In this document: one piece after another, positions 11,001 to 18,705 of the stretch | How the letters are laid out: each line of letters starts with the position of its first letter | Numbering within the stretch: position 1 is the stretch's first letter | Source of the DNA: Pirellulales bacterium | GTDB taxonomy: Bacteria; Planctomycetota; Planctomycetia; Pirellulales; Thermoguttaceae | Assembly: GCA_016928165.1 (NCBI GenBank) | Contig: JAFGLH010000158.1 | Span: forward strand, 1 to 43,644 | DNA: 43,644 bases | Direction: 5' to 3' | Made by a program: the position numbers and the translations under genes | The notes under the pieces: model-generated | The model's input: the letters and a program-made list of their open reading frames with translations, nothing else | Database searches by the model: none | What the model was told of the DNA's origin: nothing

Positions 11001-12035
11001 TTCTTGCCCAAGGCCGACCCGCCGCGGGCGGAAGTCGATTTCACCGCCTTCGACGCGGCCATGGAACGGGCGATCGAAAAGTATCACGTCACCAATTTCC
11101 GTCTGCCGATCGAGGGCGTCGGCGGCGGATCGTGCCACGCCAGGAACGAGCCGGACATTGACGGCTTCACGGCGGACACCCCACAATATCAAGCCGTGAT
11201 CGCCAGCTATCTGAAGCAGTTGAACGACCACTTCCGCGCCAAGGGCTGGCTGAACAAGGCCTACATCTATTGGTTCGACGAGCCGCGGCCTGTCGATTAC
11301 GGATTCGTCCGCGAGGGCATGGAGCGGCTGAAAAAATACGCGCCCGACTTGCAAACCATGCTCACCGAGCAGCCGAAAGAGGCGTTGGTCGGGCCGGTCG
11401 ACATCTGGTGCCCGAACAGTCCCAACTATCACCGCGAGGCCGCACAACGCCGCATGGCGTCGGGCGAGCGGTTTTGGTGGTACTTGTGCTGCAATCCCAA
11501 GGCCCCGTACTGCACGCTGTTCATCGACCACCCGGCCGCCGAGTTGAGGGTTTGGATGTGGCAAACGTGGCAGCGCGACATCGCCGGCGTTTTGGTCTGG
11601 AGCGCGAATTATTGGACCTCGATGGATGATCCCCTGCAAAATCCATACTTGGACCCGATGGGATACGTCAGCGGCACGAAACCATCCGAGCGGCAACATT
11701 GGGGCAACGGCGACGGTCGCTTCATCTATCCACCGTTGTCTGCCTTCGACAAACGCTACGGCGACGGGCCGGTCCTCGAACCGCCCGTCTCCAGCATCCG
11801 TTGGGAAATGGTCCGCGAGGGGATCGAGGACTACGAGTATCTGTGGCTGTTGCGGGATTTGATCTCCCGTCGGCGCGACTCGCTTTCCGCCGCACAGTTG
11901 CGAGAGCATCAGTCGCTGTTGGAAGTACCCGCTTCGATCACTCGGTACATGACGACCTTTACGACCGATCCGCGTCCCATCTTGAAACGCCGCGCGGCGG
12001 TGGCCGAGGCGATCGAGCGATTACTTGAACGTTGA
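8004..12035 (+). CDS. Secreted two-module glycoside hydrolase-like protein (GHL10 + GH123/DUF4091-like)
   Basis: A 1343-residue exported protein with a short signal peptide (KIIALLLCTLLAA). The ATG has AGGAG 8 bases upstream. Residues ~20-350 resemble the GHL10/DUF187 barrel: GVWCNPG at the start, then GLHLDYIRYPG near 158-168. Residues ~360-640 hold two jelly-roll-like segments, possibly carbohydrate-binding, then an Ig-like stretch to ~780. From ~805 the beta-sandwich seen before GH123-type catalytic domains appears (ARNDREAVQVVVRPTED). A barrel with YIYWFDEPRP near 1088 follows; its Asp-Glu pair matches the dyad reported for GH123. The end is the DUF4091-type segment REGIEDYEYLWLLRDL. A polysaccharide or glycan substrate is likely but cannot be named. 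It is transcribed away from the efflux cluster. Confidence 0.82.
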   Translation: MKIIALLLCTLLAAENSPRQGRGVWCNPGIAPYEGDWDRSAKLLADNGFNMIFPLMLSGGAAHYASDVLPRSAVFKKHGDQLEQCCAAAKKHGVEVHVWKVNFNLLSTSKEFIETMRRDGRTQVNVRGKPFDWLCPSHPENRKLELEAMLEVVRKYPIDGLHLDYIRYPGRKLCYCDGCRRRFEADSGRPVTDWPTDCFSGSRKEEYNQWRRRQIASLVEEVSREARKIRPDIKISAAVFGAYPDCRESRAQDWPEWIEAGYLDFVCPMNYTENDKEFSRLVKDQVKIVGGRIPLFPGIGASATESLLTADQVREQIRLARSFGADGFVIFKLSDATAQSIIPALGQKLEPPGAAAPTVPNAEFDQGGDSPVGWTLSGGQGRWIDRESLEVSGTGEDGNHWSCKCRLTPGSLYRFETRARSKGGGRRCITGPASVNRDYALTEDWRWHGHVFRAPDDAGEEILRVGQWHAMRPMQFDAVRLEPVMPIHKRVGDLRLGEGESIRDGQYHFRGEFSGEGSNYHRPLESATARFNSNRWCFAGDNQVTYRFSLPGCSFRSGKAGFIVIYLQRGGYTAEVGRDGKIWRTLISKNDLGLAEADLPADLFPAEAIYLRLRPSTAESSFQVFGVGFSGELSNPLPDGEGRTLFAEFDKSNSNLVVEELLYDDSQGPKRPKISLTIKNHGSAAAPVSLWRLEMPAAREEGTGIVAAAPMAPIPTPGTQATKMAPGERITLTAEIPLSRPGRRLIRLGVRSDESDVFTTSITFTLPEYYAADYGRRIEGVGGPANVWWCESGWKIAPNRPAPEDVSAAAELSAARNDREAVQVVVRPTEDLRQLTAEAGALVGPDGATIPAKNIQVLRVFYHAVHTPTDSTGSRDDWPDALPPLDKPLDVPAGRNQPLWVLVHVPKDARPGNYSGKLTLKGEGFAAEVPLRLHVWDFALPERNHLETAFGLWPEFIMPYHRLKSDADKRRVWDMYLRNFAEHRVSPYDAAALDPIKVKFLPKADPPRAEVDFTAFDAAMERAIEKYHVTNFRLPIEGVGGGSCHARNEPDIDGFTADTPQYQAVIASYLKQLNDHFRAKGWLNKAYIYWFDEPRPVDYGFVREGMERLKKYAPDLQTMLTEQPKEALVGPVDIWCPNSPNYHREAAQRRMASGERFWWYLCCNPKAPYCTLFIDHPAAELRVWMWQTWQRDIAGVLVWSANYWTSMDDPLQNPYLDPMGYVSGTKPSERQHWGNGDGRFIYPPLSAFDKRYGDGPVLEPPVSSIRWEMVREGIEDYEYLWLLRDLISRRRDSLSAAQLREHQSLLEVPASITRYMTTFTTDPRPILKRRAAVAEAIERLLER

Positions 12036-12039
12036 CTAT

Positions 12040-12108
12040 GTTTAGCGGCCGTCGGCACGACGGCTCAAATCATGTCGGTTTCGGCCGTCGTGCCGACGGC
12101 CGCTAAAC
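12040..12108. repeat. Long palindrome (family A), copy 1
   Basis: The 25-base arms 12040-12064 and 12084-12108 are perfect inverted repeats (GTTTAGCGGCCGTCGG... against ...CCGACGGCCGCTAAAC) around a 19-base loop. It starts 5 bases after the stop of the glycoside hydrolase gene and lies between convergent genes, so it may also end transcription. Bases 12083-12110 recur exactly at 38782-38809. Confidence 0.85.
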
Positions 12109-12145
12109 GTTCAACAAGCCATAATTTGGAACAACTGAATCTGCA

Positions 12146-13171
12146 TCACTCGTGGGGGAACTTCCGCTCCTTCCAGGACCACTCCTGCGACTCGCTGCTT
12201 TTCACCAGCCGGCGATAGATGAAATCGGCGATCAGCCCGCCGAGGTTGAAACGCGGGTCGAGCAGCTTCGTCCCTTGCAGGCTCGTGTCCAACCCTCCCA
12301 GGAAAAGCGTTTGCTTGTCGAGTTTGTCGTCGCCGGTCGGTTCGGGGTGAAAGCGCTCGAAGACTTTGTATATTCGTTTGGCTCCGCCCATCGCCTTGGC
12401 GTCTCGCTTTCCGGCCAGGATCAACATGGAGATGTCTGACTGCACGGCCGGGTCGGCCGCCGCGCGGCGGAGCGGAAGTCCGCGGAAGGACCACTCGGGC
12501 GAGATCAGCACCAGCGCCTTGACGAAGCGTCCCAGCTTCAGCGGTCCGTAATAAACGCCGCCGTAGTTGTAGCCGACCGCGTCGTACCAGGCGAAATCCA
12601 GGGCCACGGAAGCCCCCATGTCCGCGCCGACGATGCACAGTTTGTCGATGTTCAGCTCGCCCTCGTTGTTCTTGTTCCAGAGGAAATCCTTGACCGCCTT
12701 CATGTCCTCCACGACCATCAGGGCGAATTGGCTGGGCGGCATCGTAGCGGCGTCGAGCCGTTCGTCCCGCCGGGCGTCCTTGCGGCGCGTGCTCTCGCCG
12801 TGGCCGCGCAAGTCGGGCACGACCACCGCATGGCCCAGCGCCTGAAGCGCCGGGGCCAGGTCCTTGTACTCGTTCCGCGTCTGCTTCCAGCCGTGCAACA
12901 ACACGATCGGAATCGCCTGCTTGCCCTGAAAACTCGGATAGTACGTCAACGCCAGTTGAACCCCGTCGCCGGTCTCCAACACGAGGTCTTGCGGCGGGGG
13001 GATTTTCTGCTCTTCCTCGCCTTTGGCCTGCGGCTTGTTGGCCTGGCAATGGGCCGATAAGGCGAACGCCGAAAGAACCACGACCGCAACGGCCGCCGAC
13101 AAGGCCCTCGATCGCATTCTAGCCAAGCGAAACAAGATCGTCTTGAATCGGAAAGATTGTGCGACTCGCAT
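12146..13171 (-). CDS. Secreted alpha/beta hydrolase-fold protein with Asp at the nucleophile position
   Basis: 341 residues. ATG 13171 has an ideal AAGGAGG 8 bases upstream. This gives a signal peptide with an extended N-region, then a hydrophobic core ending near SAHCQA (residue ~44). The fold is clear: HGWKQTR (93-99) is the oxyanion-hole loop and VVPDLRGHGES (117-127) follows strand 4. The nucleophile elbow reads GADMG (182-186), where esterases have GxSxG. An Asp there is normal for haloalkane dehalogenases and epoxide hydrolases, but I see no clear catalytic His near the C-terminus. It may be an atypical hydrolase or an inactive relative. It converges with the 8004 gene across the long palindrome. 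Confidence 0.75.
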   Translation of the reverse strand: MRVAQSFRFKTILFRLARMRSRALSAAVAVVVLSAFALSAHCQANKPQAKGEEEQKIPPPQDLVLETGDGVQLALTYYPSFQGKQAIPIVLLHGWKQTRNEYKDLAPALQALGHAVVVPDLRGHGESTRRKDARRDERLDAATMPPSQFALMVVEDMKAVKDFLWNKNNEGELNIDKLCIVGADMGASVALDFAWYDAVGYNYGGVYYGPLKLGRFVKALVLISPEWSFRGLPLRRAAADPAVQSDISMLILAGKRDAKAMGGAKRIYKVFERFHPEPTGDDKLDKQTLFLGGLDTSLQGTKLLDPRFNLGGLIADFIYRRLVKSSESQEWSWKERKFPHE

Positions 13172-13285
13172 GGATCGGGCCTCCTTGGAAAGAATACGCG
13201 ACGGAGTGAATGGAAAATCATCCCCATATATAAATGTATGGTATCCGAGCCGCAGCCTCTGGTCAACTAGAGAGCGAACGTACCA

Positions 13286-14284
13286 TTACGGCCGCTCCGC
13301 TAAAATCACCGAACTCATCGCCTCGTGTCGGACGGCCAGGCGCGGCCCCTCGAAGCCGGCCGCGCGAAGATCCTCCGCGTATTCGTCGAAGGTGAACGTG
13401 CCGCCGTGGGAAGTGTTCACCAACATGTTGATGGCGAACAACGCGCCTTCGACGGGCCGAGTGCGGCACGGCTCCATCACCACGTCGCGCACCGCGATCC
13501 GCCCGCCGCTCACGAGCGCGCGAAACACCTTGGCGAACAACTCGCGGTTCAGCCGCCGCGAATGTTGGTGGCAGATGGCGCTGACCCAGGCGAAATCGCA
13601 TCCGCCGGGCAACTCGTCGCGGTGAAAATCTCCGGCCACGAACGACACCCGATCGGCGAACTCCGAGCGGGCCAAACGCAGCTTTGCCAAGGCGACGGCC
13701 TCGGGCAGGTCGAAGATTGCGGCCGTCGCCCCCGGCGCGGCGCGGAGCAGGGCCAGCGTCCACGTGCCCGACGCTCCGCCCACGTCCAGCAAACGATTGA
13801 ACTTCAGGGGGCCGAGTTGCCGGACCACCTCGTCGGCCACGGGGCCGGAGACGGTGTGCATGGCGGCGATAAAGCTGTCGATGTCCGCCCGGGGGCCGCG
13901 GATGCTGGACGGCCGCGGCACGGGAATCCCGCCCTTGACGGTCCAAGCCAACTGCGACCAGCCTCGCATGATGTTCGCCGCGTGGCGCAGCATGGGCAGG
14001 ACTGTATCCGCGCCGTCCTCGACGAGCCAATCGCGCAGCTCCGGCGGCGGGGCGTATCGCCCCTCGCGCTTTTCCAGCAGGCCCAGCGCGACGAGGGCGT
14101 CCAACAGCATCGCCGTCGCGCGGAGGTCGCAGTCGAGTCGTTCGGCGAACTCATCGGCCGAGAGCGGGTTGCCGTCCAGCGCGGTCCAAACGTCCAGTTC
14201 CGCCGCCGCCCCGATTACGCAGGCCGCGCGAAAACCGTTCATCGTATTGAGTATCCGTTGCCGATTTGGGTGCGGTTCCGACAT
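13286..14284 (-). CDS. O-methyltransferase-like SAM-dependent enzyme
   Basis: A 332-residue cytoplasmic enzyme of the plant-type O-methyltransferase family (methyltransf_2). An N-terminal winged-helix dimerisation domain (~10-95, with LDALVALGLLEKREGRY) precedes a Rossmann methyltransferase. The SAM-binding motif LLDVGGASGTWTLALL lies near 164-179 and the acidic residue IFDLPE just after. ATG 14284 has AAGGTGG 5 bases upstream; an in-frame GTG nine bases earlier sits inside that site. The symporter gene ends 25 bases upstream, so the two are probably cotranscribed. The acceptor is unknown; relatives methylate hydroxyls of aromatic or polyketide compounds. Confidence 0.85.
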   Translation of the reverse strand: MSEPHPNRQRILNTMNGFRAACVIGAAAELDVWTALDGNPLSADEFAERLDCDLRATAMLLDALVALGLLEKREGRYAPPPELRDWLVEDGADTVLPMLRHAANIMRGWSQLAWTVKGGIPVPRPSSIRGPRADIDSFIAAMHTVSGPVADEVVRQLGPLKFNRLLDVGGASGTWTLALLRAAPGATAAIFDLPEAVALAKLRLARSEFADRVSFVAGDFHRDELPGGCDFAWVSAICHQHSRRLNRELFAKVFRALVSGGRIAVRDVVMEPCRTRPVEGALFAINMLVNTSHGGTFTFDEYAEDLRAAGFEGPRLAVRHEAMSSVILAERP

Positions 14285-14309
14285 TATCGCCACCTTCGTT
14301 TTTGAGAAA

Positions 14310-15914
14310 TCAATTTTTCAAGCGGCCGGCGTCTTTCCGGCCCATGAAGCAACCGACCGATAGCCCAACCAGGAAAATAACCAGCGAGCCGATCACAATA
14401 ACCATAAGATTATTGAACGGACTGCGGAGCGCGGCAAGAGCGTCGGGCCACAACTCGGCATCGGCCAGCGTCATCCAGACGATCGACAGCAGCCCGACGA
14501 TCACGGCCGTGGCGGCCGCCGGGTTTCCCGCCTTGCGCGAGATCAATCCGAGCAGGAACAGCCCCAGAATACCGCCGCTGAAAAAACTCGCCAGCATCCA
14601 CCAGGCGTCCAGCGCGCTTTGGAATTGCATGAACAACATCGCCGTACCGATGCCCAATAGCCCCCAGACGACGGTGCCGATGTAAAGCACGATCAGCGAT
14701 TCCCGCTCGCCAGCCCGGCGGTTGACGTAGCGCTGGTAGTAATCGCGCATAATCAGCGTGGCGGAGCTGTTCAGGCTGGTCGAGACGGTGCTCATCGCGG
14801 CGGCGAAGACGGCGGCAATCAGCAGTCCGGTCACTCCGGCCGGCAGCCGCGCGCCGATGAACAGGGGAAACGCCTTGTCGCCCAGGTCCTTGTCGGTCAG
14901 GCGGGCCTTCGTCTCGGCGAAAACGGCCGCGTAGTCCGCCCTCCCCTTGCCAATCCCTTTTGCCTCGAGCTGCTGGACGGCCACCGCCGCGCGAAGTTCG
15001 TCCAGATCGTGGGGACGGCTGTGATAATAGGCGAAAAGCACGGTGCCGATGAAGAAGAACAACGCGGAGACCGGAATGTAAAGCAGACCGCCGAGCCAGA
15101 GTCCCTTTCGCGCCTCGCGGTCGGAACCGGCGGCGATGTAACGCTGGACGTAGCTTTGATCGATGCCGAAGTTTTGCAGGTTGATCGTAAGTCCGTAGGC
15201 GAACACGACCCAGAAGGTGGCCTCGCCGACGGAGGGGCCAAAACTGCCCAGCGAGAACTTTCCTTCTTTCACGGCGATGGCGAACACTTGGCCCGGTCCC
15301 TCGGGCATCCCGGCCAGCATCGCCGCCAAGCAGAACAGCGCCCCGCCGATGAGCACGAAGGCCTGCAAAGCGTCCGTCCAGATGACCGCTGTGATCCCGC
15401 CGACGAAGGTGTACAGCGTCACCGACAGCCCCGTGACGAGTATCAGCGCCCGGATGTCCCAGCCGAGCAGCACGCTTAGCGGCAGTGCCATCAGGTACAT
15501 CACGGCGCCCATCCGCGCGATCTGCGTAAGCAGATAAAACACCCCGGCATAAACTCGTGCCCAGGGACCGAAGCGGTGTTCCAGGTAGGCGTACGCCGAG
15601 ACCTCGCCGCTGCGTCGATAGTAGGGCAGGAACCATCGCGCGGCGATCCAGGTCGCCAACGGCAGCGAGAGGCTGAAAACGAACGGGTTCCAGTTCTCCG
15701 CGAACGACTTGCCCGGCAGGGCCAAGAAGCTGATGCTCGACAGGTACGTGGCGAAGATCGACATTCCGCAGACCCAGCCGGGCAACGAGCGGTCGGCGGC
15801 CGTGAAGCCCTCGGTGGAACGGCCCCGCCGCCAGAAATGAAATCCGATCGACATCGTGCCCGCGAAATACGCGGCCAGCACTATCCAGTCGAGGGTCGTG
15901 AAACACGAATTCAC
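14310..15914 (-). CDS. Sodium:solute symporter (SSS family)
   Basis: A 534-residue inner-membrane transporter with about 13 hydrophobic helices. It opens with LDWIVLAAYFAGTMSIGFHF and contains YLSSISFLALPGKSF in helix 2 and FAAAMSTVSTSLNSSATL in helix 8, the SSS sodium-site region with conserved Ser/Thr. I place the start at GTG 15914, where AAAAGG lies 8 bases upstream. The 30 residues before it are Arg- and Cys-rich and unlike the family. The substrate is unclear: sialic acid, sugars and small acids are all possible for this branch. It lies 25 bases upstream of the methyltransferase on the same strand. Confidence 0.88.
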   Translation of the reverse strand: MNSCFTTLDWIVLAAYFAGTMSIGFHFWRRGRSTEGFTAADRSLPGWVCGMSIFATYLSSISFLALPGKSFAENWNPFVFSLSLPLATWIAARWFLPYYRRSGEVSAYAYLEHRFGPWARVYAGVFYLLTQIARMGAVMYLMALPLSVLLGWDIRALILVTGLSVTLYTFVGGITAVIWTDALQAFVLIGGALFCLAAMLAGMPEGPGQVFAIAVKEGKFSLGSFGPSVGEATFWVVFAYGLTINLQNFGIDQSYVQRYIAAGSDREARKGLWLGGLLYIPVSALFFFIGTVLFAYYHSRPHDLDELRAAVAVQQLEAKGIGKGRADYAAVFAETKARLTDKDLGDKAFPLFIGARLPAGVTGLLIAAVFAAAMSTVSTSLNSSATLIMRDYYQRYVNRRAGERESLIVLYIGTVVWGLLGIGTAMLFMQFQSALDAWWMLASFFSGGILGLFLLGLISRKAGNPAAATAVIVGLLSIVWMTLADAELWPDALAALRSPFNNLMVIVIGSLVIFLVGLSVGCFMGRKDAGRLKN

Positions 15915-16063
15915 CGCCGTTGCCTTTTCAAAGGGTCGAAACCGGCAGCATAGCGGAAAATGCCGTATTCCGCGACACCCCCGACGCCGGGTGGCGTGCG
16001 ACATTTATTTGCGCGCCTTCTCACGACCGTTAAGTTACAATAGACAAAGAGGAGGTATACAAG

Positions 16064-17026
16064 ATGTGGATGAAATTCGGCGTAATCGGAATGCTTTGCT
16101 GGCTTATATCGGTGGCGCCGGCGTCGGCCCAGTTCAAGAAGGGCGAACCCGAGGGACCGAAAGTGGGCAAATCGCAGGTGACGCGCTGGCGCGTGGGGGT
16201 CGAAGTCACGGCCTCGGGCGGGGCCTGCCTGGGCGGGAACGGATACATTTCGGTGCCCGCCGATTGGCCCGAGCAGGAAGTCAACATCGTCGATGAAGAC
16301 GTCTCCTCGGAAATGAAAATCGGTTACTCGACGATCGCCGGCGGCGTGAAGGTGATGAACGTCAAGATGGGACGGCTGGCGGCCGGCGCCAAGGCGAAGG
16401 CAATCGCCATCTTCGAGGTCCGCCGCGGCACGATCCTTCCGCCCGAGGACACCGATCGGTACGTGCTGCCGGAGGTAAACAAACTCTCCCGCGAGCTGCG
16501 GCAATACCTCAGCCACAGCCCGCTGATCGAGAGCCGCCACCCGAAGATTCGCGATCTGGCCAAACGGATCGGTGCCGACAAGGAGAAGGCTTGGGACAAA
16601 GTGGAGGCGATCTACGACTGGGTGCGCGAAAACGTAAAGTATCAAAACGGCCCGATCAAAGGCGCCCTGGCGGCGCTGAAGGACGGCACCGGCGACTGCG
16701 AGGAATTGACCTCGCTGTTTATCGCCATCTGTCGCGCGGCCGACATTCCCGCGCGGACCGTTTGGGTGCCGGGACATTGCTATCCAGAGTTCTATCTCTG
16801 CGACGAGGAGGGAGCAGGGCATTGGTTCCCTTGCCAGGCGGCGGGCACGCGCGAGTTCGGCGGAATCACCGAGACCCGGCCGGTCCTGCAAAAAGGGGAC
16901 AACATCCGTCCCCCGATCAAGGCCAAAGGCCAAAACGAACGCCGCCGCTACCTGGACTTCGACATGATAATCACCGGCAAGGTCCGCCCTCAGGTCAGAT
17001 CATACCGCGAGCAGGTAGCGGAGTGA
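16064..17026 (+). CDS. Secreted transglutaminase-like protein
   Basis: 320 residues with a signal peptide (MLCWLISVAPASAQ, cleavage near residue 23). GAGGAGG lies 8 bases before the ATG. The N-terminal half is a beta-rich domain. The transglutaminase/protease-like core spans ~190-280: the catalytic Cys is in GTGDCEELTSLF, the His in VPGHCYPEFYL, and an acidic residue follows. Members of this superfamily act as cysteine peptidases or peptidoglycan/amide hydrolases as often as cross-linkers, so the activity is open. It diverges from the symporter gene, and the 149 bases between them must hold both promoters. Confidence 0.83.
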   Translation: MWMKFGVIGMLCWLISVAPASAQFKKGEPEGPKVGKSQVTRWRVGVEVTASGGACLGGNGYISVPADWPEQEVNIVDEDVSSEMKIGYSTIAGGVKVMNVKMGRLAAGAKAKAIAIFEVRRGTILPPEDTDRYVLPEVNKLSRELRQYLSHSPLIESRHPKIRDLAKRIGADKEKAWDKVEAIYDWVRENVKYQNGPIKGALAALKDGTGDCEELTSLFIAICRAADIPARTVWVPGHCYPEFYLCDEEGAGHWFPCQAAGTREFGGITETRPVLQKGDNIRPPIKAKGQNERRRYLDFDMIITGKVRPQVRSYREQVAE

Positions 17027-17092
17027 AAAACGATGAATTATGAACGAGGGGCGGCAAATGGAGACAGTCCGTCCGACGACGTGCCACGGGCC

Positions 17093-17167
17093 GGGGACTG
17101 GCTCATTTTTTCGCCCTTTCAAGGGCGAAAAATGTGCCTGTCCCCTTCACCGCCCCTGTGAACGGTT
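17093..17167. repeat. Dispersed intergenic hairpin repeat (family F), copy 2
   Basis: The hairpin is TTTTTCGCCCTT (17107-17118) with AAGGGCGAAAAA (17121-17132). Bases 17128-17148 equal 1-21 and 17153-17167 equal 76-90. A GACAGTCC fragment also lies at 17063-17070. It fills most of the gap between the transglutaminase gene and the next methyltransferase. An open frame that reads through it is not credible. Confidence 0.75.
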
Positions 17168-17270
17168 TCTTCATACTTCCACATTGCCACATTACTCCGC
17201 CGGGGCCTCTTGCAAAGCGGGTCTGCAAGCCTCAAACTAGAGATTGGTATCGTCTTCGCAGGAGTATGCC

Positions 17271-17888
17271 ATGAGCCGGCAATTAAAGACCGAATACCCC
17301 ACCTCCGCCGACTGGGACGCCGCCTATCGCGACGGCACGCCCCCCTGGGACGCCGGCAAACCCCACGCCGAGTTGCCCCGCGTGCTCGATGAATATCAGT
17401 TGCGTCCGCGAACGGTGCTCGAGGTCGGCTGCGGCAGCGGCGCCGACGCGATACTCATGGCCCAACGCCGCTTGGAAGTGACCGCCGTCGAGTGCGCGCC
17501 GATCGCTTTGGAGCGGGCGCGGCTGCGGGCCGAACAACACGACGCCCTGCTGCGGTTCGTGCTGGCCGACGCCTTCGAGTTCGCCCAGAAAGCCGGACAG
17601 TTCGACATGGTCTACGACGCCGGGTTGTATCATTACGCCCGCGAGAGAAAGTTGGCCTCCTATCTCGATATGTTGTGGCGCGTGACGCGCCCCGGTTCTC
17701 ATTTCCTCTGTCTGGCCGGCGCGCCGGGCGAAGCGGAAGACGACGATGGTCCGCCGCAGGTCGATGAGGAGGACGTCCGCAACGAGTTGGGCCGGCTGTT
17801 CGAGTTCGTCCATCTCCGTCCGATTCGTCTGGAAAGCTCCGATCCGAACCGGCGTTATTCCGCCTGGTCTTGCCTGATGCGCCGCTGA
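17271..17888 (+). CDS. TPMT/TehB-like class I SAM methyltransferase
   Basis: 205 residues, cytoplasmic. ATG 17271 has AGGAG 6 bases upstream, better than the in-frame start 27 bases earlier. The opening DWDAAYRDGTPPWDAGKP is the typical N-terminal signature of thiopurine/tellurite-type methyltransferases. Motif I is VLEVGCGSG (49-57), then VTAVECAP for the ribose-binding acid and FDMVYDAGLYHY for motif IV. Relatives detoxify thiols, selenite/tellurite or small nucleophiles; the true substrate is unknown. It is monocistronic as far as can be seen. Confidence 0.87.
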   Translation: MSRQLKTEYPTSADWDAAYRDGTPPWDAGKPHAELPRVLDEYQLRPRTVLEVGCGSGADAILMAQRRLEVTAVECAPIALERARLRAEQHDALLRFVLADAFEFAQKAGQFDMVYDAGLYHYARERKLASYLDMLWRVTRPGSHFLCLAGAPGEAEDDDGPPQVDEEDVRNELGRLFEFVHLRPIRLESSDPNRRYSAWSCLMRR

Positions 17889-18070
17889 TCGCCCCCCGAC
17901 GTCCAATGGGAACCGGAAACGCAGGGTGGGTCAAGCAAACCTTTGTCCCGGCGTGGTTTCGGTCGCGGCGACTCGGTGCGGCAAATCGCAATGCATTGCA
18001 GACAGGTTAATTGGTTTGCGCTGCTTCGCCGATGATTTGCGCGACCTCGCCCCGTCTTACCGCGAGCGGA

Positions 18071-18589
18071 TCAAGCGCTGCCGAACAAGCCGGCGGCAGC
18101 GCCCGGCATCGCCGGCGGTTGGAGCGGGCCGCCGTCGGCCGAGACGCCGATATCGAACACGCCCAGCAGGTGCATTTGCTCGGTTAGTTCCCGCAGGTCG
18201 TTTTCGTGTCCGGCCCGCCGCGCGTAGATTATCTCGGCCTCGCCCTGCAAGCGTTCGCCGACGTGGCTCCGCGCGGTCACCGATACGCCGCGCTCGCGGA
18301 TCCAATCAATCGAGACGGAATAGGTCAGCAGATCGCCGGGGACGGCCTCGCGGTAAAACCGCGCGGAGGCGACCTTCGCCAGCAAAATCAAATCGGTGTA
18401 CTCCGTGGCCTCGAAGGCCAGGTACATGCCCGTTTGGCCCATCCCTTCAAGGATCAAGGTGTTGGGCATCAGCGGCCGGCTGTTGAAGTGGTCGCGGAGG
18501 TGCGACTCGGCCAAGGAAACGTTTTTCAACGCCTTGGCGCGGCTGCCGCAATGGAACTCGACGTATCGATCTATCCAGCGCCAACGCAT
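18071..18589 (-). CDS. FabZ/FabA-like 3-hydroxyacyl-ACP dehydratase
   Basis: 172 residues, cytoplasmic, hot-dog fold. ATG 18589 has AGGGAG 7 bases upstream; the 16 residues before it are not family-like. The active-site helix reads HLRDHFNSRPLMPNTLILEGMGQ-type sequence with His34 and Glu48, which match the FabZ catalytic pair. Pro-39, Met-41 and Pro-42 fit the HF-x3-P-x-MP pattern. Its tail, ~30 residues longer than FabZ, is Pro/Gly/Ala-rich. The gene stands alone with no fatty-acid synthase genes nearby, so it may be a second, specialised copy for unusual lipids or polyketides. It diverges from the sulfotransferase gene. Confidence 0.85.
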   Translation of the reverse strand: MRWRWIDRYVEFHCGSRAKALKNVSLAESHLRDHFNSRPLMPNTLILEGMGQTGMYLAFEATEYTDLILLAKVASARFYREAVPGDLLTYSVSIDWIRERGVSVTARSHVGERLQGEAEIIYARRAGHENDLRELTEQMHLLGVFDIGVSADGGPLQPPAMPGAAAGLFGSA

Positions 18590-18705
18590 CGGAAATCTCC
18601 CTCTAAACGCCACGCCCCGACCGCCCGTTGTATCCAAACCCGCAAACCACTAAAATCTAGTTTTTCATGCTGGCAACTGTCAAGCGGGCAAGAAGGGACC
18701 GACGA

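Noticed and set aside
10857-11909. A 350-codon antisense frame in the C-terminal half of the glycoside hydrolase gene
   Set aside because: Shadow of a GC-rich gene; composition is atypical and there is no supported start.
14410-15906. A 498-codon frame in another reading frame within the symporter gene
   Set aside because: Same strand, shifted frame; the peptide is Arg/Gly/His-rich without helices, whereas the symporter frame has all expected membrane segments.
17040-17240. Open frame across the family-F repeat
   Set aside because: It is mostly repeat sequence, with no start signal or protein-like composition.
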